This document shows positions 1 through 11,000 of a stretch of 64,000 bases of DNA, piece after piece (positions within the stretch are counted from its first letter, which is position 1; every line of letters starts with the position of its first letter). Below the pieces are notes generated by a model. The model worked only from the letters and a program-made list of their open reading frames with translations, had not been told where the DNA came from and ran no database searches. Origin of the DNA: Scolanthus callimorphus (taxonomy: Eukaryota > Cnidaria > Anthozoa > Actiniaria > Edwardsiidae); NCBI GenBank assembly GCA_033964015.1, contig CM066921.1, positions 22,425,355 through 22,489,354 of the forward strand, in the 5' to 3' direction. A program made the position numbers and the translations under genes.

Positions 1-59
1 TACGGTACGTCCTATGCTTATCCTCAAGGAGTTGTGGACTCAAGAATCAGAAGAAAATG

Positions 60-480
60 ATGTAAAAAAACCCGCGTAAAAACAAGTTACCAGTATGTAC
101 TCGACCTTCGCGAAAGATTAGAAGAAACCCTCAAAATCGCCCAGGAAGCATTGACACGATCGCAGGCTAGATATCAGCGCTACTGTTGGAAGACAAGGAC
201 GTAGGAAGCGCTACTGTGTAGGAAGACAAGGACGCGCAACCAAGTTCATTGTTGAGGATAAAGTACTAGTACCGTTGCCAACTGACAATAACAAGCTTCT
301 GATGCGTGGAAAGGCTCTTTCCAAGTAGAGCGAGCTGTTGGTAACGATTATGGTATCAAGATCGGGAATAAAGTAAAAACATGCCATGCGAACATGCTCA
401 AGAGGTACATCGAAAGAGAACCCAAAGTACAGAGAGAAGACGAAGTAAAGACGGTAGCGTGTGGTTTATTGCTGGCGTAG
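60..480 (+). pseudogene. Ty3/gypsy integrase C-terminal remnant
   Basis: Broken translation on the plus strand matches the end of a retroelement integrase: a helical stretch with LRERLEETLKIAQEAL and SQARYQRY, then, after stops, a small-barrel segment with GNDYGIKIGNKVKT and ANMLKRYIERE. This region normally follows the integrase core and helps bind the element's own DNA. At least four stops and frame shifts interrupt it, so it is dead. It lies about 100 bp before the reverse-transcriptase relic on the same strand, and no integrase follows the RNase H relic. The order therefore looks like integrase before reverse transcriptase. Alternatively it could be the tail of a separate upstream copy. 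Confidence 0.6.
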
Positions 481-504
481 CGATCATTGAGTGCAGTGAG
501 GGCA

Positions 505-561
505 AAGCTGAAGAGGCTTGTGACAAGGATGAGTTATCCTTGTCACAAGCCTCTTCAGCTT
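505..561. repeat. Perfect 26-bp-stem hairpin
   Basis: Bases 505-530 are exactly the reverse complement of 536-561, with a 5-base loop (gagtt). It sits between the integrase and reverse-transcriptase relics of the gypsy element. The arms match perfectly although the surrounding element is degraded, which suggests a recent templated inverted duplication. Confidence 0.85.
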
Positions 562-887
562 ATAGTGCTCGGCCCACAGCTATCGACAGAGAAGAAGGCA
601 CAGCTTCATGAGTTAGTGAGTGCCTACAAGCACATATTTACAGACCTGCCAGGGAATACAAATATTATAGAGCACGAGTTGGAGCTTACTTCTAAGGAGC
701 CGGTCCGTTCAAGGCCATATGTCATCCCATATAACGTGAGAGAATCCTTAAAAAGGGATATCAGTGCAATGCTGGATATGAGTGTTATCAGGAAGTCGAA
801 GTCGCCACATGCATCACCAGTGGTAATCGTACGAAAGAAGGACCAATAGAGTTTGTATTGACTTAAGAAAGTTGAACCGCCTTACTC

Positions 888-888
<1 letters not shown>

Positions 889-919
<31 letters not shown>

Positions 920-970
920 CAGTTTATTTTGCCCTTTGGTAGTTAAGCACTAAATTACAGGGAGGTCAGA
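889..970 (-). mobile_element. Short retroposed insert with (ATTT)n tail
   Basis: An 82-bp insert splits the gypsy reverse transcriptase between the codons for NRLTL and the next block. It is flanked by the duplicated 7-mer TTACTCT (882-888 and 971-977). Read on the minus strand it ends in a run of ATTT repeats. This is typical of a severely 5'-truncated non-LTR insertion, but its family is not identifiable. Confidence 0.6.
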
Positions 971-1134
971 TTACTCTATTCGATTCGACGCCAATGACGA
1001 CAGCCAAAGATATATTTCAAAAGATGGCTACCAAGAAATACTTCACAAAGGTGGACTTGACGAAAGGATATTGGCAGATCCCCATGGCGACATAGGATAT
1101 ATCCAAGACAGCGTTTGTTACACCCGACGGTACG

Positions 1135-2269
1135 TTAGCCTGAATTTCAGCCGTCTTTTCTTCCTACACTCTGGACGTTGCGGGTGAAAAAAACGACTGA
1201 ACGCCGAGTTCCAAAAACGTGCCCAGGAGTTGCGTGATTCTCAAGATCTTGAGAATGGATGGTGATTGGTCAGTCTTTTTTTAAAATGAGCTATATTTAT
1301 GCATAATTTTCAGCGACAAGAGAACTGCACTCAAAGGCAGAGACATGGCAGCCCGCAGAACGGCTAAAATTTATCCAGAAAAATATACCTCAGCCCGGTA
1401 AGAATATTATGTGCCTGATATGAAAGGCCAAGCGATCTTAGAAACACATAGCATACAGAAAATTGGATTTACTCGAGGCTCGTGAACTCATCGCGAACTA
1501 ACAATTTCACAATTCGACAATTCATTATGCTTGTATTGCTTGTATCCGACTCCCCAGACACAAAACTTCCTTAAAATGATTTCCAAAACAGCATCCCAAC
1601 CTTTTTAGATAATTATTTCATCATTTTGAAGCACCGAGAGCTGCTAAGTAGGAACAGAGGCTGGCTATATTTATCTGACGGCGCGGCGGCTGGCGGGTTT
1701 TCCCGGATTCGCATGACTAAAATGTTTTCTTGCCAAAATGCATCACGCCGACTCTGATTTCGAGGAAGAAATCGCTATAACATTACAGGCTCCAGATTCG
1801 CTTGTTATTGATTGTCAGTTGAAAAACAATTTTAAGACAACTAGAATGAAATTTTAGTGTGTTTGGAAGTGAAAGTATCGACATGCACGTTTACCGATCT
1901 CAACGACGAGTTTTCGGCCTGCAATATCGTGGAGAAAATGATATTCTGCCGCTTGTTATGTGGTTCCCTAAGATCGCTTGGCCTTTCGTAACAGACACAT
2001 AATATTCTTACCGGGCTGAGGTATATTTTTCTGGATAAATTTTAGCCGTTCTGTGGGTTGCTATGTCTCTGCCTTTGAGTGCAGTTCTCTTGTCGCTGAA
2101 AATTATGCATAAATATAGCTCATTAAAAAAACTGACCAATCACCATCCATTCTCAAGATCTTGAGAATCACGCAACTCCTGGGCACGTTTATGGAAGTCG
2201 GCGTTCAGTCGTTTTTTCTCCCGCAACGTCCAGAGTGTAGGAAGAAAAGACGGCTGAAATTCAGGCTAA
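1135..2269. mobile_element. Foldback/MULE-like TIR element, 1.1 kb
   Basis: The ends are exact inverted copies (TTAGCCTGAATTTCAGCC...) and the inverted similarity continues for about 300 bp from each side, with small indels. The 7-mer CGGTACG flanks it at 1128-1134 and 2270-2276. Deleting the element and one 7-mer restores the gypsy reading frame across the site. No transposase ORF is visible, so it is non-autonomous. A 7-8-bp duplication with long TIRs fits a Mutator-like or foldback element. Confidence 0.85.
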
Positions 2270-2720
2270 CGGTACGTACGAGTTTCTAAAAATGCCATTC
2301 GGGATGGTCAATTCAGGCGCTACGTTAGTGAGAGGATTAAGAAAGTTGATGGGGGACATGGAGAAAGTCGGCAATTACGTAGATGATATCTTAAAGATCT
2401 GTTCCAAAGATTGCCAGAAGCTAACTTGAGGGCGAGACCAACAAAGTGCGTTCTTGGTTCGAATACCGTAGACGTAGTGGGACATCGCGTCACAGAGGGC
2501 GTCAAAGGTCTACATGAAAACAACGTGAAGAAAATAAAGGAAGCCAAAAGACCTCTTACAAAGGAAGATGTTCGGGCGTTTGTAGTAGGGCTAACGGGAT
2601 ACTATCGGGAGAAATTCCAAACTACGCCGCGATAGCAGCTGCCTTGACGGATTTAACTAAAAAGGGACGCACCAAGAGCGAGCTTATGTCGCCCTTAAAG
2701 CACCGATACCTTCGTGTTAA

Positions 2721-3288
2721 GGTTACGGACTACCTTCGGGGTACTTTTTGGTTAAAATGGCATAATTTCACGAAAAATGTGATCTTTATACAAGTGATAC
2801 CTCATTTTAAAGCTTATATCCTGGGCTAAACTATGGTATATAATGTCATTTAATTTATCAAAACACAATTTGTTATGGAGTTCCCTTTCCGGTGCATCAG
2901 TTCAACTTTTTAGAAATTCGATCTCCTTTTCAAGTTATGATTTTTTATTTAAAAAACGTAGTGGACACACCAAGTTGGCTCTAAAATCGGCTCTTTTTAA
3001 AATTTATAAAATCTCCAACACGAGAACATATCTAAGCCCATGTTAAAATGTTGTTAAAGAACATAGACGTCGGAAATCCGCGTGCGTGGAGCTCTCGAAA
3101 CTTGACCCGATGTGTCGGAAAGGAAACTACCTAAAAAAAAATAAGTTTTATGAAATTGAAGAAATAAACTATTCATAGTCGAGGAGAAGAAATAAGCTTA
3201 AATTGAGGTATCGCTTGTCAAGATGCGACTTTTTTTTCGCGAAATTATGCCATTTTAACAAAAATTACCACAAAGGTAGTCCGTAACC
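2721..3288. mobile_element. TTAA-flanked TIR element, 568 bp
   Basis: It begins GGTTACGGACTACC and ends with the inverse, GGTAGTCCGTAACC, flanked on both sides by TTAA (2717-2720, 3289-3292). Inverted similarity continues about 55 bp inward (TTAAAATGGCATAATTTC). TTAA targets are characteristic of piggyBac and some Kolobok elements. It interrupts the gypsy relic between the reverse-transcriptase connection and RNase H. It contains no coding sequence. Confidence 0.8.
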
Positions 3289-3430
3289 TTAAGAACAGAT
3301 CCTTCTAAGAAGGGAATCGGCGCAGTCTACTACTATACTACTAATATCATGATGGCAAATTATTTCCAGTTGGGTATGATAGCCGGAAGTTGACGGAGAG
3401 AGAAAGTAAATATTTAAGCATTAGAGCATA

Positions 3431-3722
3431 ACTTTCTATGACTTTATCGGCGCAATAGAGCACGCGTGATGTTGGGAGAGACACGAGAATGGTATGAAAT
3501 CACGAGCCGCAGGCGAGTCTGTGGAGGATTTCATTTCAGAACAAGAAGACGGAAACACTAAGAAAATGTCATTTTTGCGTAGCTATCACTCACACAACAA
3601 ACACAATAACAAAGAAGCAAAAAGCACAGCAAAAAGCAGTATATAGGCAAATGCCAAAAGCAAAGCAAGGCGCTGGAACAAGAATGTAAAGTAAAGTTAT
3701 ATCGTAGCTATATTATAAAGTA
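3431..3722. mobile_element. Insertion of about 290 bp in the gypsy RNase H
   Basis: The RNase H reading (YDSRKLTERESKYLSI) stops near 3430 and resumes at about 3723 (LAIAWAV...), so the intervening DNA is a later insertion. It includes cacgagccgcaggcgagt (3497-3514), also seen at 50651. Ends and target duplication could not be defined. Confidence 0.5.
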
Positions 3723-4099
3723 CTATAGAACTAGTGTCTGGCAATTGCCTGGGCAGTTCGTATGTTGCAGATCTACTTATATGGGGAGGAATTTGTTCTC
3801 CAGACGGATCACCAACCGTTAGTGTATATAAACAAGACCAAGTTTTAACGACCGAATCATGACATATATTTACAGAACTATAAGTTCCGTATCAAATCCA
3901 GTGAAGGACCACGCAACGTGGGAGCTGATTTTCTTAGCAGAATTCAATTCTTCTAATGGACTAATTACTTATTAGCTATGTGCTGTACATTTTTATTTTT
4001 GTCTTTTTTGGTTAATCATTACATTGATGCTTTATTATAATATTATTTTCGATTTACAATTAATAAAGTTATTTATGTACTATTTACAATATGAGTGGC

Positions 4100-4159
4100 T
4101 ATGTTGTATAGGCAGATACAAACACGAGCGCGAGTGTTTGTATCTGCCGATACAACATA
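4100..4159. repeat. 26-bp-stem hairpin with GAGCGCGA loop
   Basis: Bases 4100-4125 pair with 4134-4159 with a single mismatch around an 8-base loop. The apex, cacgagcgcgagtg, resembles the cacgagccgcaggcgagtg core found at 3497 and 50651. Confidence 0.85.
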
Positions 4160-4285
4160 GACACGAATATTGTAAAGTACTTATAATATTCATCCATTAT
4201 TCATAGGATGCTCATCCAATCTCTGCACTGGATTCGGATCAGGTGACACTACTTGTAACCCCGATACCACATGGCTAGGTGTCTG

Positions 4286-4362
4286 ATACAGAATACTAAT
4301 TGATCTAATTAGTATTCTGTATCTGATACAGAATACTAATTAGACCAATTAGTATTCTGTAT
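4286..4362. repeat. Two tandem identical hairpins
   Basis: ATACAGAATACTAATT and its inverse form a hairpin at 4286-4322 (loop gatct). The whole hairpin is duplicated 40 bp on at 4326-4362 (loop agacc). Stems are perfect 16-mers. Confidence 0.85.
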
Positions 4363-4669
4363 AGGACACCTTCCAGTGCAGCCCTCAGTCTTTGAACAGT
4401 TTTTTTTTAAACACTTTTTTTTTATTAGCATATCATATTTACATGCAATAAAGACAATAAAGACAAGTGTGACACACGATTACAGACACTTGTACAAAAC
4501 AGTATGTGATTGACACCCGCTCCACATCCGTTAGATGTCCATTTCAGTTTCCTTAGAGTGTTCTTCTTCTTTTTTTTTTTTTTACATTCACTTCATTTTT
4601 ATGCTCTTTTCTTATTATTATTTTATTTAATTTACATTCACTTCATTACAATTTCATATTTCATTGTTA

Positions 4670-5472
4670 TTAAATTTGTTTTGTTTTCCTTTGGTTTTCT
4701 TTTTTTTCTATTGTTTTGTTCTTGATGTGACACACGCTCGTCCCACACCTCAAGTTCAAAGATGTTATGTACGCCTTAAAAAATATATTTTGAAGATCTC
4801 TATGTGCTCCGTAGATGTACGATTTAGCTACCAGAAGGCACAGATTTAGGGGATGATATTTTTCTTGGTTTAGTTTGTAGCCATAGAGTATTTCATTCTT
4901 ACAGAGTATTAAGTCATCTCCATTTTTCGAGTCCCACCACATTTTAAAATCTTGCCAAAAAGTTTGTGAAACCTGGCAGAACCAAAAGATGTGTTGTAAA
5001 TCTTCCCTTTGTTGGCATAAATGGCATAAATCCGTGTCTTTAATTTTATCTCTGAGTAAGGTGGCGTTCGATGGTAAAATATTGTGGGATAATTTGAATT
5101 GGAACATTCTCAGTTTACGTCCTTAGTAATTAAGAAAGGGAGTAGGTAAATATGCGAAACGTCATCAATTGGGATTCCTGATTTTATAATCCTTGCTTCA
5201 GCAGTTGGAGGTTGAAATTTTTCTTGGGCAAATATCTTTCGTAAATCGCTGCATTTGGGGTAGTTTGTGGTTGCGGCTGCAGGCGTTGTGGCTTTAATTT
5301 TCCAGCTAGCTGGTATTGCGTTTATGAGTCCTAATCTGGTGAGGAAGTGTGTTTTTAGGTTGTATTTGCTCGCTAACTCTTTTTCGTTCTTTGAACAGTT
5401 GGATATTTGTTTCAAATAACAAATATCCCCTACTGTCCAAAGGCTGAAGGGGACCACTCTAGTGAAGTCCAA
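4670..5472 (-). pseudogene. Non-LTR retrotransposon (LINE) ORF2 C-terminal relic
   Basis: Read on the minus strand, two adjacent frames encode the end of a LINE polyprotein. 5472-5110 gives a segment with FLTRLGLINAIPASWK. 5107-4670 gives MFQFKLSHNILPSN, the zinc-knuckle-like DLCHLCQQREDLQHIFWFC, and FWQDFKMWW. The CxxC...H...C pattern and the FW(xx)F segment are typical of the region after the reverse transcriptase in Tx1/L1-like elements. One frame break near 5113 separates the halves, and everything upstream of about 5472 is missing, so it is a 5'-truncated dead copy. Confidence 0.75.
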
Positions 5473-5885
5473 GTATGGTCTTCTCTCGTAGAGCAGTACC
5501 TAAAAAAAAGCTTCACCTGAGAGACTATATGTTGTTTTAGTCCGGCTAGTTCCATGTGGGACAGGAATCATGCCTTCTGCGCATGCTTGCTACAAAACGA
5601 CTGGCGTTTTTGTGCATCCGAAAATTCTTTTATTTTCAATGCACATTGTTTCAAATATCCCCAACAGACTAAAAGCTGAAGGGAACCACTCTAGTGAAGT
5701 CCAAGCATGGTCTTCTCTCGTAGAGCAGTACGTAAAAAAGCTTTACCTGAGAGACTATATGTTGTTTTAGTCCGGCTAGTTCCATGTGGGACAGGAATCA
5801 TGCCTTCTGCGCATGCTTTCTGCAAAATGATTGGCGTTTTTTGTAAACACCCGAAAATTCTTTCATTTTCAATGCACATTCAATT
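5418..5885. repeat. Tandem duplication, unit about 232 bp
   Basis: The block beginning aaatatcccc...ctgaaggg(g/a)accactctagtgaagtcc occurs at about 5418 and again at about 5651 with roughly 90% identity. Each copy contains tggtcttctctcgtagagca and gttccatgtgggacaggaat. The first copy overlaps the start of the LINE relic, so the repeat may derive from the same retroelement. Confidence 0.8.
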
Positions 5886-5994
5886 TAATATAAGTACAAA
5901 AGTTAGAATATCATAAGGTCTTTTATTACATTGAAGTCCCTCATTGAATTGTATAATCTAAAATTTGTCATGTAGGATCACTATGGTGATAATA

Positions 5995-6362
5995 AGGCCC
6001 TGTGCACACTAACGCGTTTTCAAAAGTACTCGCTTTCAAACTTATACGGATTCGCAGCGTGTTAGTGTGGACGGGAGATTGGCTCCAAACAAGCGATCAG
6101 TTTTTATTTGATATGACGTGTGCAAGGACAGTCCCAAATTAATGGTCCAGTTAACGTTATCGTTTTCATTTTTATCCGGATTCGACCGTCCACACTAAAA
6201 CGATATGTATACGGATTCGTTGTTATTCACTTTCGAGAGCGTTTTCAAACTTATACGGATTCGATGAAAACGATCAGCGTGTTAGTGTGGACGGAAGGCC
6301 CCTAAACGTATCAAAAAGTATACGGATTCAAACGAAAACGCTTTAGTGTGGACGGGGTCTAA
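5995..6362. mobile_element. MITE-like foldback (GTGCACACTAACGCG ends)
   Basis: The left end (ccctgtgcacactaacgcg) is matched by inverted copies of cgcgttagtgtggacgg-type sequence near 6077 and 6290, and a further ctttagtgtggacggggtct at 6343. Internal ttatacggattcg is repeated four times. The same style of end occurs at 33402-33610. No coding capacity is present. Confidence 0.6.
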
Positions 6363-6487
6363 GGTGGTGGTAGTCTTCAATGTACAAAATGGTAAGGGAT
6401 GACCATTGGAAATTTTCAAAAAGAACCAACAATACCTAGCCACAGCAATTAACAAACACCTTTTCAACCCTAAAAAACTTTTAAGAA

Positions 6488-7286
6488 ACGGCAAGTATAA
6501 AATGCAGACCAGAAAATGCAGACTGCAGACTAGAAAATGCAGACTGGAAAATACAGACCGAAAAATGCAGGCTAGAAAGTGCAGCTGGAAAATGCAAACT
6601 AAGTGTAATACACTTTAGAAGAAATGATGAGTTCATGTGGGTAGCGAGATATCGTCGAGGGCCTGGACTGTCACAAAGAAAGTGTAGCACGAATGAGTTT
6701 GAAAACGATCCGAACTGCGAAGATTTGAGCAAAACACTACACGTTTTTTGAGGCGACTGAGTGAATGAACTGAGAACCATATTATTTTCTTGACCATCTG
6801 ACTTTAGATCGAATTAGACCCGAAGACAAAGCTGGAACTTGCCTGTTGATCTGAGCGAACGTGCGTGAATTACAGGCATAGCGATCGCCGTGACAGAAAC
6901 TGAAAAGTGTGTTTTGTTTTCTAGGAATTAAAACATGTTTTGCGAATACTGAACTGCCAACTTGCTAGCTTGGTTGCTACATTTACCTATAGTTTCTTTG
7001 ATATTTATAGTCAAACACTGAATGCCGCAATGGGAAATAATTTGAGGGAATTTCCAATTCTGCTTTTTCATTCAATAACTTGAAACGAGCCTCCTCACGC
7101 GAAACCCGAACAACAACATCCATAACTGTCGTTCTTTAATATAAATGGACAAAAACTAACTTGTTCACAATTTTTACGATAGTGCATTTTCTAGTCTGCA
7201 TTTTCTGGTCTGCATTTTTCGGTCTGCATTTTCCTTGTCTGTATTTTCTAGTCTGCATTTTCTGGTCTGCATTTTATACTTGCCGT
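6488..7286. mobile_element. Foldback element with 8-bp target duplication
   Basis: The ends are ACGGCAAGT...ACTTGCCGT, flanked by TTTAAGAA at 6480-6487 and 7287-7294. The inverted arms (about 6488-6600 and 7185-7286) are built from tandem 11-14-bp units of the form aaaatgcagac(c/t)ag. No transposase is seen. An 8-bp duplication fits hAT or Mutator-like elements. Confidence 0.85.
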
Positions 7287-7437
7287 TTTAAGAAATCCTT
7301 GCAGGTCTCAACAGTTTTGGGCAAAATAACACCCTAAGAAAATTCATGTGTTTTGCTTTATCTGATTCTGCTTCACTAGACCCTGAAAACTCTGCTGACT
7401 GTCTTGGATGTACATTCACCTGTGTATCTGTCAGTCT

Positions 7438-8035
7438 TCATGTGACTATGGTAACCTCTAAGCCATTCAACAGAGCAAGCACAGTCTTAGACAAAACCAC
7501 AAGGGATGGTGGGCCTGAACATGGAAACTTCTTGAGCACACTACCCAAGTTATCTTTCTCATTTTCATGCAGATACCAGCTCAGATTAAATAAATAAGGC
7601 ACCAGCTTTTCTTTGGTTAATATTAGCCTGTTCTGTGGGGTGGACAGCATATGTTTAAGGCAGAACAATCCAACATGTTGAGTTGCAAGTGAGCCTGGGG
7701 GTGTGATCTGCAATGTCTGTTGATTACCACCGGTTTTCCTCAGTTTCTCGTCATTAGTACGCTCATCAGTATGTACAGTATGAACCTGTTGAGGTTCATC
7801 ATTACCAGGCTGTGCTGTCAGTTTAGTATTAGTTCCTCCAGCAAATGCTATGGCAACAAAAGGGACCATAGTTACCCACACATAATTGTGTCTCTCTTCA
7901 AACTCTGATACCTCATGGGGCTTGTGGCAAGTTAGAAAGCGCTCTAGTAGGCTATCAATGTCCTGGACAGTTTGTGAATCAATTGCTATCTTAGTGCAGC
8001 ACATCAGTCTGGCCAGGAAGAGACAGCAATAATAC
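7438..8035 (-). CDS. UBL gene terminal exon
   Basis: Acceptor ATTTAG|G starts an open reading of 199 codons ending at TGA (7440-7438). It contains YYCCLFLARLMCCTKIAI, HNYVWVTMVPFVAIAFAGG, a polar linker, and a helical end (VGLFCLKHML, PYLFNLSWYLHENEKD). No AATAAA follows closely, so a further exon is possible. Confidence 0.7.
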
Positions 8036-11000
8036 CTAAATACAAGAAAAGATTCTATGTGTCAATAAATACAAGAAAAGATTCTATGTGTCAATAAACC
8101 TGATCAAGCAGTAGCTATGTAGCTCTCGCCAAGAGACTTGCATCACACAAACAAAAGTTCCATGTACACTGGGAGGGGATGGGTGTGTGTGGGCCATATA
8201 AGTATTGACCATACAGGGATGATCTGCTGAACCGGGTAGAGTTTTTCAGCTTCTGTTCATAAACAGTCTGATTTTTGAGTCTGTGGTCATAAACAGGTAT
8301 TGATTCTTCACGTTTTAGCTTTATATCATGACAAGAGCATTCATTTTCCGATATTTCTCTTGCTTTTTGTCATAAACAGGGTATGAAAACCAGTGTTTTC
8401 TGTCATAAACAGTGTCATATTTCATATTTTGCGAGCTTGTTGAGTGTAACACCCCTAACAAACTTTGTGTATTATAACCTAATTTGAACCCAACAACTAT
8501 GGAGGAGAAATTATAGTCTATGCAGCCATTGTTGTAGTAAGTGTTTGGAAATGCTTCCTTTTTGTAGCAATATGTTAGGGTGATGTTCAGCCTTGCCATC
8601 CAAATCCTACATCATTAGTTACCTGAGAGCCAAGTCATGATCATTGTCCAAGAGCTGTCTTGTTAACACAACCATTCTCTTGTGAAAGCCATTCTTCACT
8701 AAAGGCACTGCTGACTGGATGCTACAGGCACAGCAGAATAATGTATTGGCAGCAATTTGACTGGAGTATAAAGAGTAGAACATGGTTTCACGCAGTAGTC
8801 GGCATTCAACCATTGTCACCAGTTTACTGACAATGTCACTTTTGCTGGTTATAATCTCCTGTGTACTTGGGAACTCAGCATATCTGGCAGGAAAGGGAGG
8901 AAATATCATTCCTTGTATACATAATGTCTATCAAGTCTGACATTTTCTGTAATATCAATGGTGATAACAATAGCCTTTGCATATGCAAATGAACCAAAAT
9001 GAAGGACTCAATTTTAACCACCGATCCCCCAAACTGGTCTTCACAAATTTTTAGAATATATGTTTTTGATGATACATAATAAATATTATCTCAGTCTAGA
9101 ATTTGATGAAAAAATATTTCTGGTTACAATTTTTTAGGGCTATAACCATAGATTGACCAGACTATTATGGATTCTGTGCTGTGCTCTGCGGGCATTGCTA
9201 AACAGCGAAACAGCGAAACGAGAAATAGCGAAACAACCTGAGAAACAGCAAAAAAAATCGAGGATTTGTCCGATCTCAACCAAACTTATAAGGAATCACC
9301 ACAGACACGTACTGAATGTCACTAAATGGACAAATCACGTGACCGTGGGAAAATTGCTGATAACTTGAGAAGGAATGGACCAATCTCAATCAAAATTATG
9401 AGGAATAACCTCAGGCACGTACCGGATGTCACTAAATGGTCAAAACGTGATGACGTCATCAATCACGTGACCGTGGGAAAATTGCTGATAACTTGAGAAG
9501 TATATGACTGATCTCAACCAAACTTACAGGAATAACCACAGGCATGTACCAAATTTCAATAAAATTGTAAAACTTGGTGAAGTCATCAATCACCTGGCCG
9601 ATAACTTGAGAAAGATTGATAGGTGAATAACGCGACGGTGGGTAAATTATGAGTTTCAAAAATTACCAAGGAGCATGCGAAATCCCTGTCAGGAACTTTC
9701 GATTTCACCCAACATGAGTCCCTTAGTTGTTTTTGACCCCTAAAAGTTACTTTCCCACGATCACGTGATTGATGACAGGGGCCCTAGGCATCCGGCATCC
9801 ACTAGTGCTCTGGATGCCCTTACATGGGGCGAAGGAAAACTTATGCATGGATGAAACAATTTATAGGTATCTGCATGTTAAGGTGGATTGACCCACTAAT
9901 TTTGCACCCATGCCAACCAATTTTGAACCTCTCATATAAAAACAGGTTATTTCTATCGCAACATCCCCCCCCCCCCCATGAGATTTGCTATTGCTTCCCG
10001 TTCATCACAAATCGAATTCCAATGGAGTGCACGTGGGCTTGTCCTTGCTTGGCTGCTCTCCGACGTATTATAATTTTCTTAGGCTTTTCGGTCTTTTGTT
10101 ATGCATTTAATTACCATATGTCGGGGACAATTCGTTGAGCAGTCAGACGCGAATATCTATGTGTGCCGCATTGGAATTCGATTTTATGCCGAATGAAGAA
10201 CAATAGCTAGTCCAAGAGCAGAAAGTTTGATAACCATAGAGGATTTCAATTGATATGAAACATTGGAGACAAACTTTACATTGATCAATCGGAGTCATCC
10301 AAAAATTTGAAGTGAAAAAAACGACGATTTTTTAAATCAGAACAAATTTTGTGAAATTTGGCCCAAATTTCGCTGTGAGCTGATGTGTGGCACAATTATG
10401 TTGATACTTACATTTGTGTGTCCTTTTTGAAATCGCAAAGAAATATGTAATTCTTATAAAAACCATGATCTTTCTGAACATATACAAATAGAATGAGCTA
10501 TAAAAACCTTCAATTTATTACCAAGAAGTACCAAACTCTGCCATGTTAATTCACTACACTGAATTTAACATAAATTATAGTCATGATTTAGAAATCCTGA
10601 AATATCTTCAAATCGGGCTTGTAGAATTTAGTCAAACTTCGGTTACACGGAGGCAATCACTCAATCTTGAGGTACCTTAGAGTATTTATTGAAAAAATGT
10701 TGTTACATCCTGAAACTGGGGTGTGAGTAAAAATAGGTGTGGCCTGATTGTCACGTGATTCTAACTCCGATCTCACCAACTTTTGTACTGACATGTATTT
10801 CACTCTATGGGTAGTAGGTATGTTATATTGGCTGTGCTATAGAAATCAACGTGTTTTTATATGAGAGGTTCAATTGGTTGGCATGGGTGCAAAATTACTG
10901 GGTCGATCCACCTTAAACAATTGTGCACAACTGTCATATTTTTGATCTTTATTATGGAATAAGAGTTATTGTTGTTGCTTCACACAGTTATCAACTTTGC

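Larger units (their letters stand above)
565..3960 (+). pseudogene. Ty3/gypsy reverse transcriptase and RNase H relic
   Basis: Pieces of one polyprotein appear in order on the plus strand. 580-880 holds the entry to reverse transcriptase (EHELELTSKEPVRSRPY, SPHASPVVIVRKKD). 1020-1127 holds FTKVDLTKGYWQIPMA and TAFVTPDG. 2278-2400 holds FLKMPFGM and the catalytic YVDD at 2376-2387. 2411-2650 holds the thumb and connection region (RPTKCVLGS, VGHRVTEG, FVVGLTGYYRE). 3305-3425 and 3724-3955 hold RNase H pieces (GIGAV, YDSRKLTERESKYL, LQTDHQPLVYI, GADFLSR). Stops, frame shifts and inserted elements at 889-970, 1135-2269, 2721-3288 and about 3431-3722 make it non-functional. It reverse transcribed element RNA when alive. 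No LTRs were recognised. Confidence 0.85.
3961..4660. other. AT-rich non-coding stretch
   Basis: No coding signal was found after the gypsy relic. Apart from the hairpins listed separately, it holds T-rich and ATTT-rich low-complexity DNA (4560-4725), which abuts the 3' end of the minus-strand LINE relic and may be part of its 3' untranslated region. Confidence 0.5.

Noticed and set aside
7346..7908. Plus-strand frames opposite the UBL terminal exon
   Set aside because: Antisense shadows; the minus-strand frame has matching splice sites and phase.
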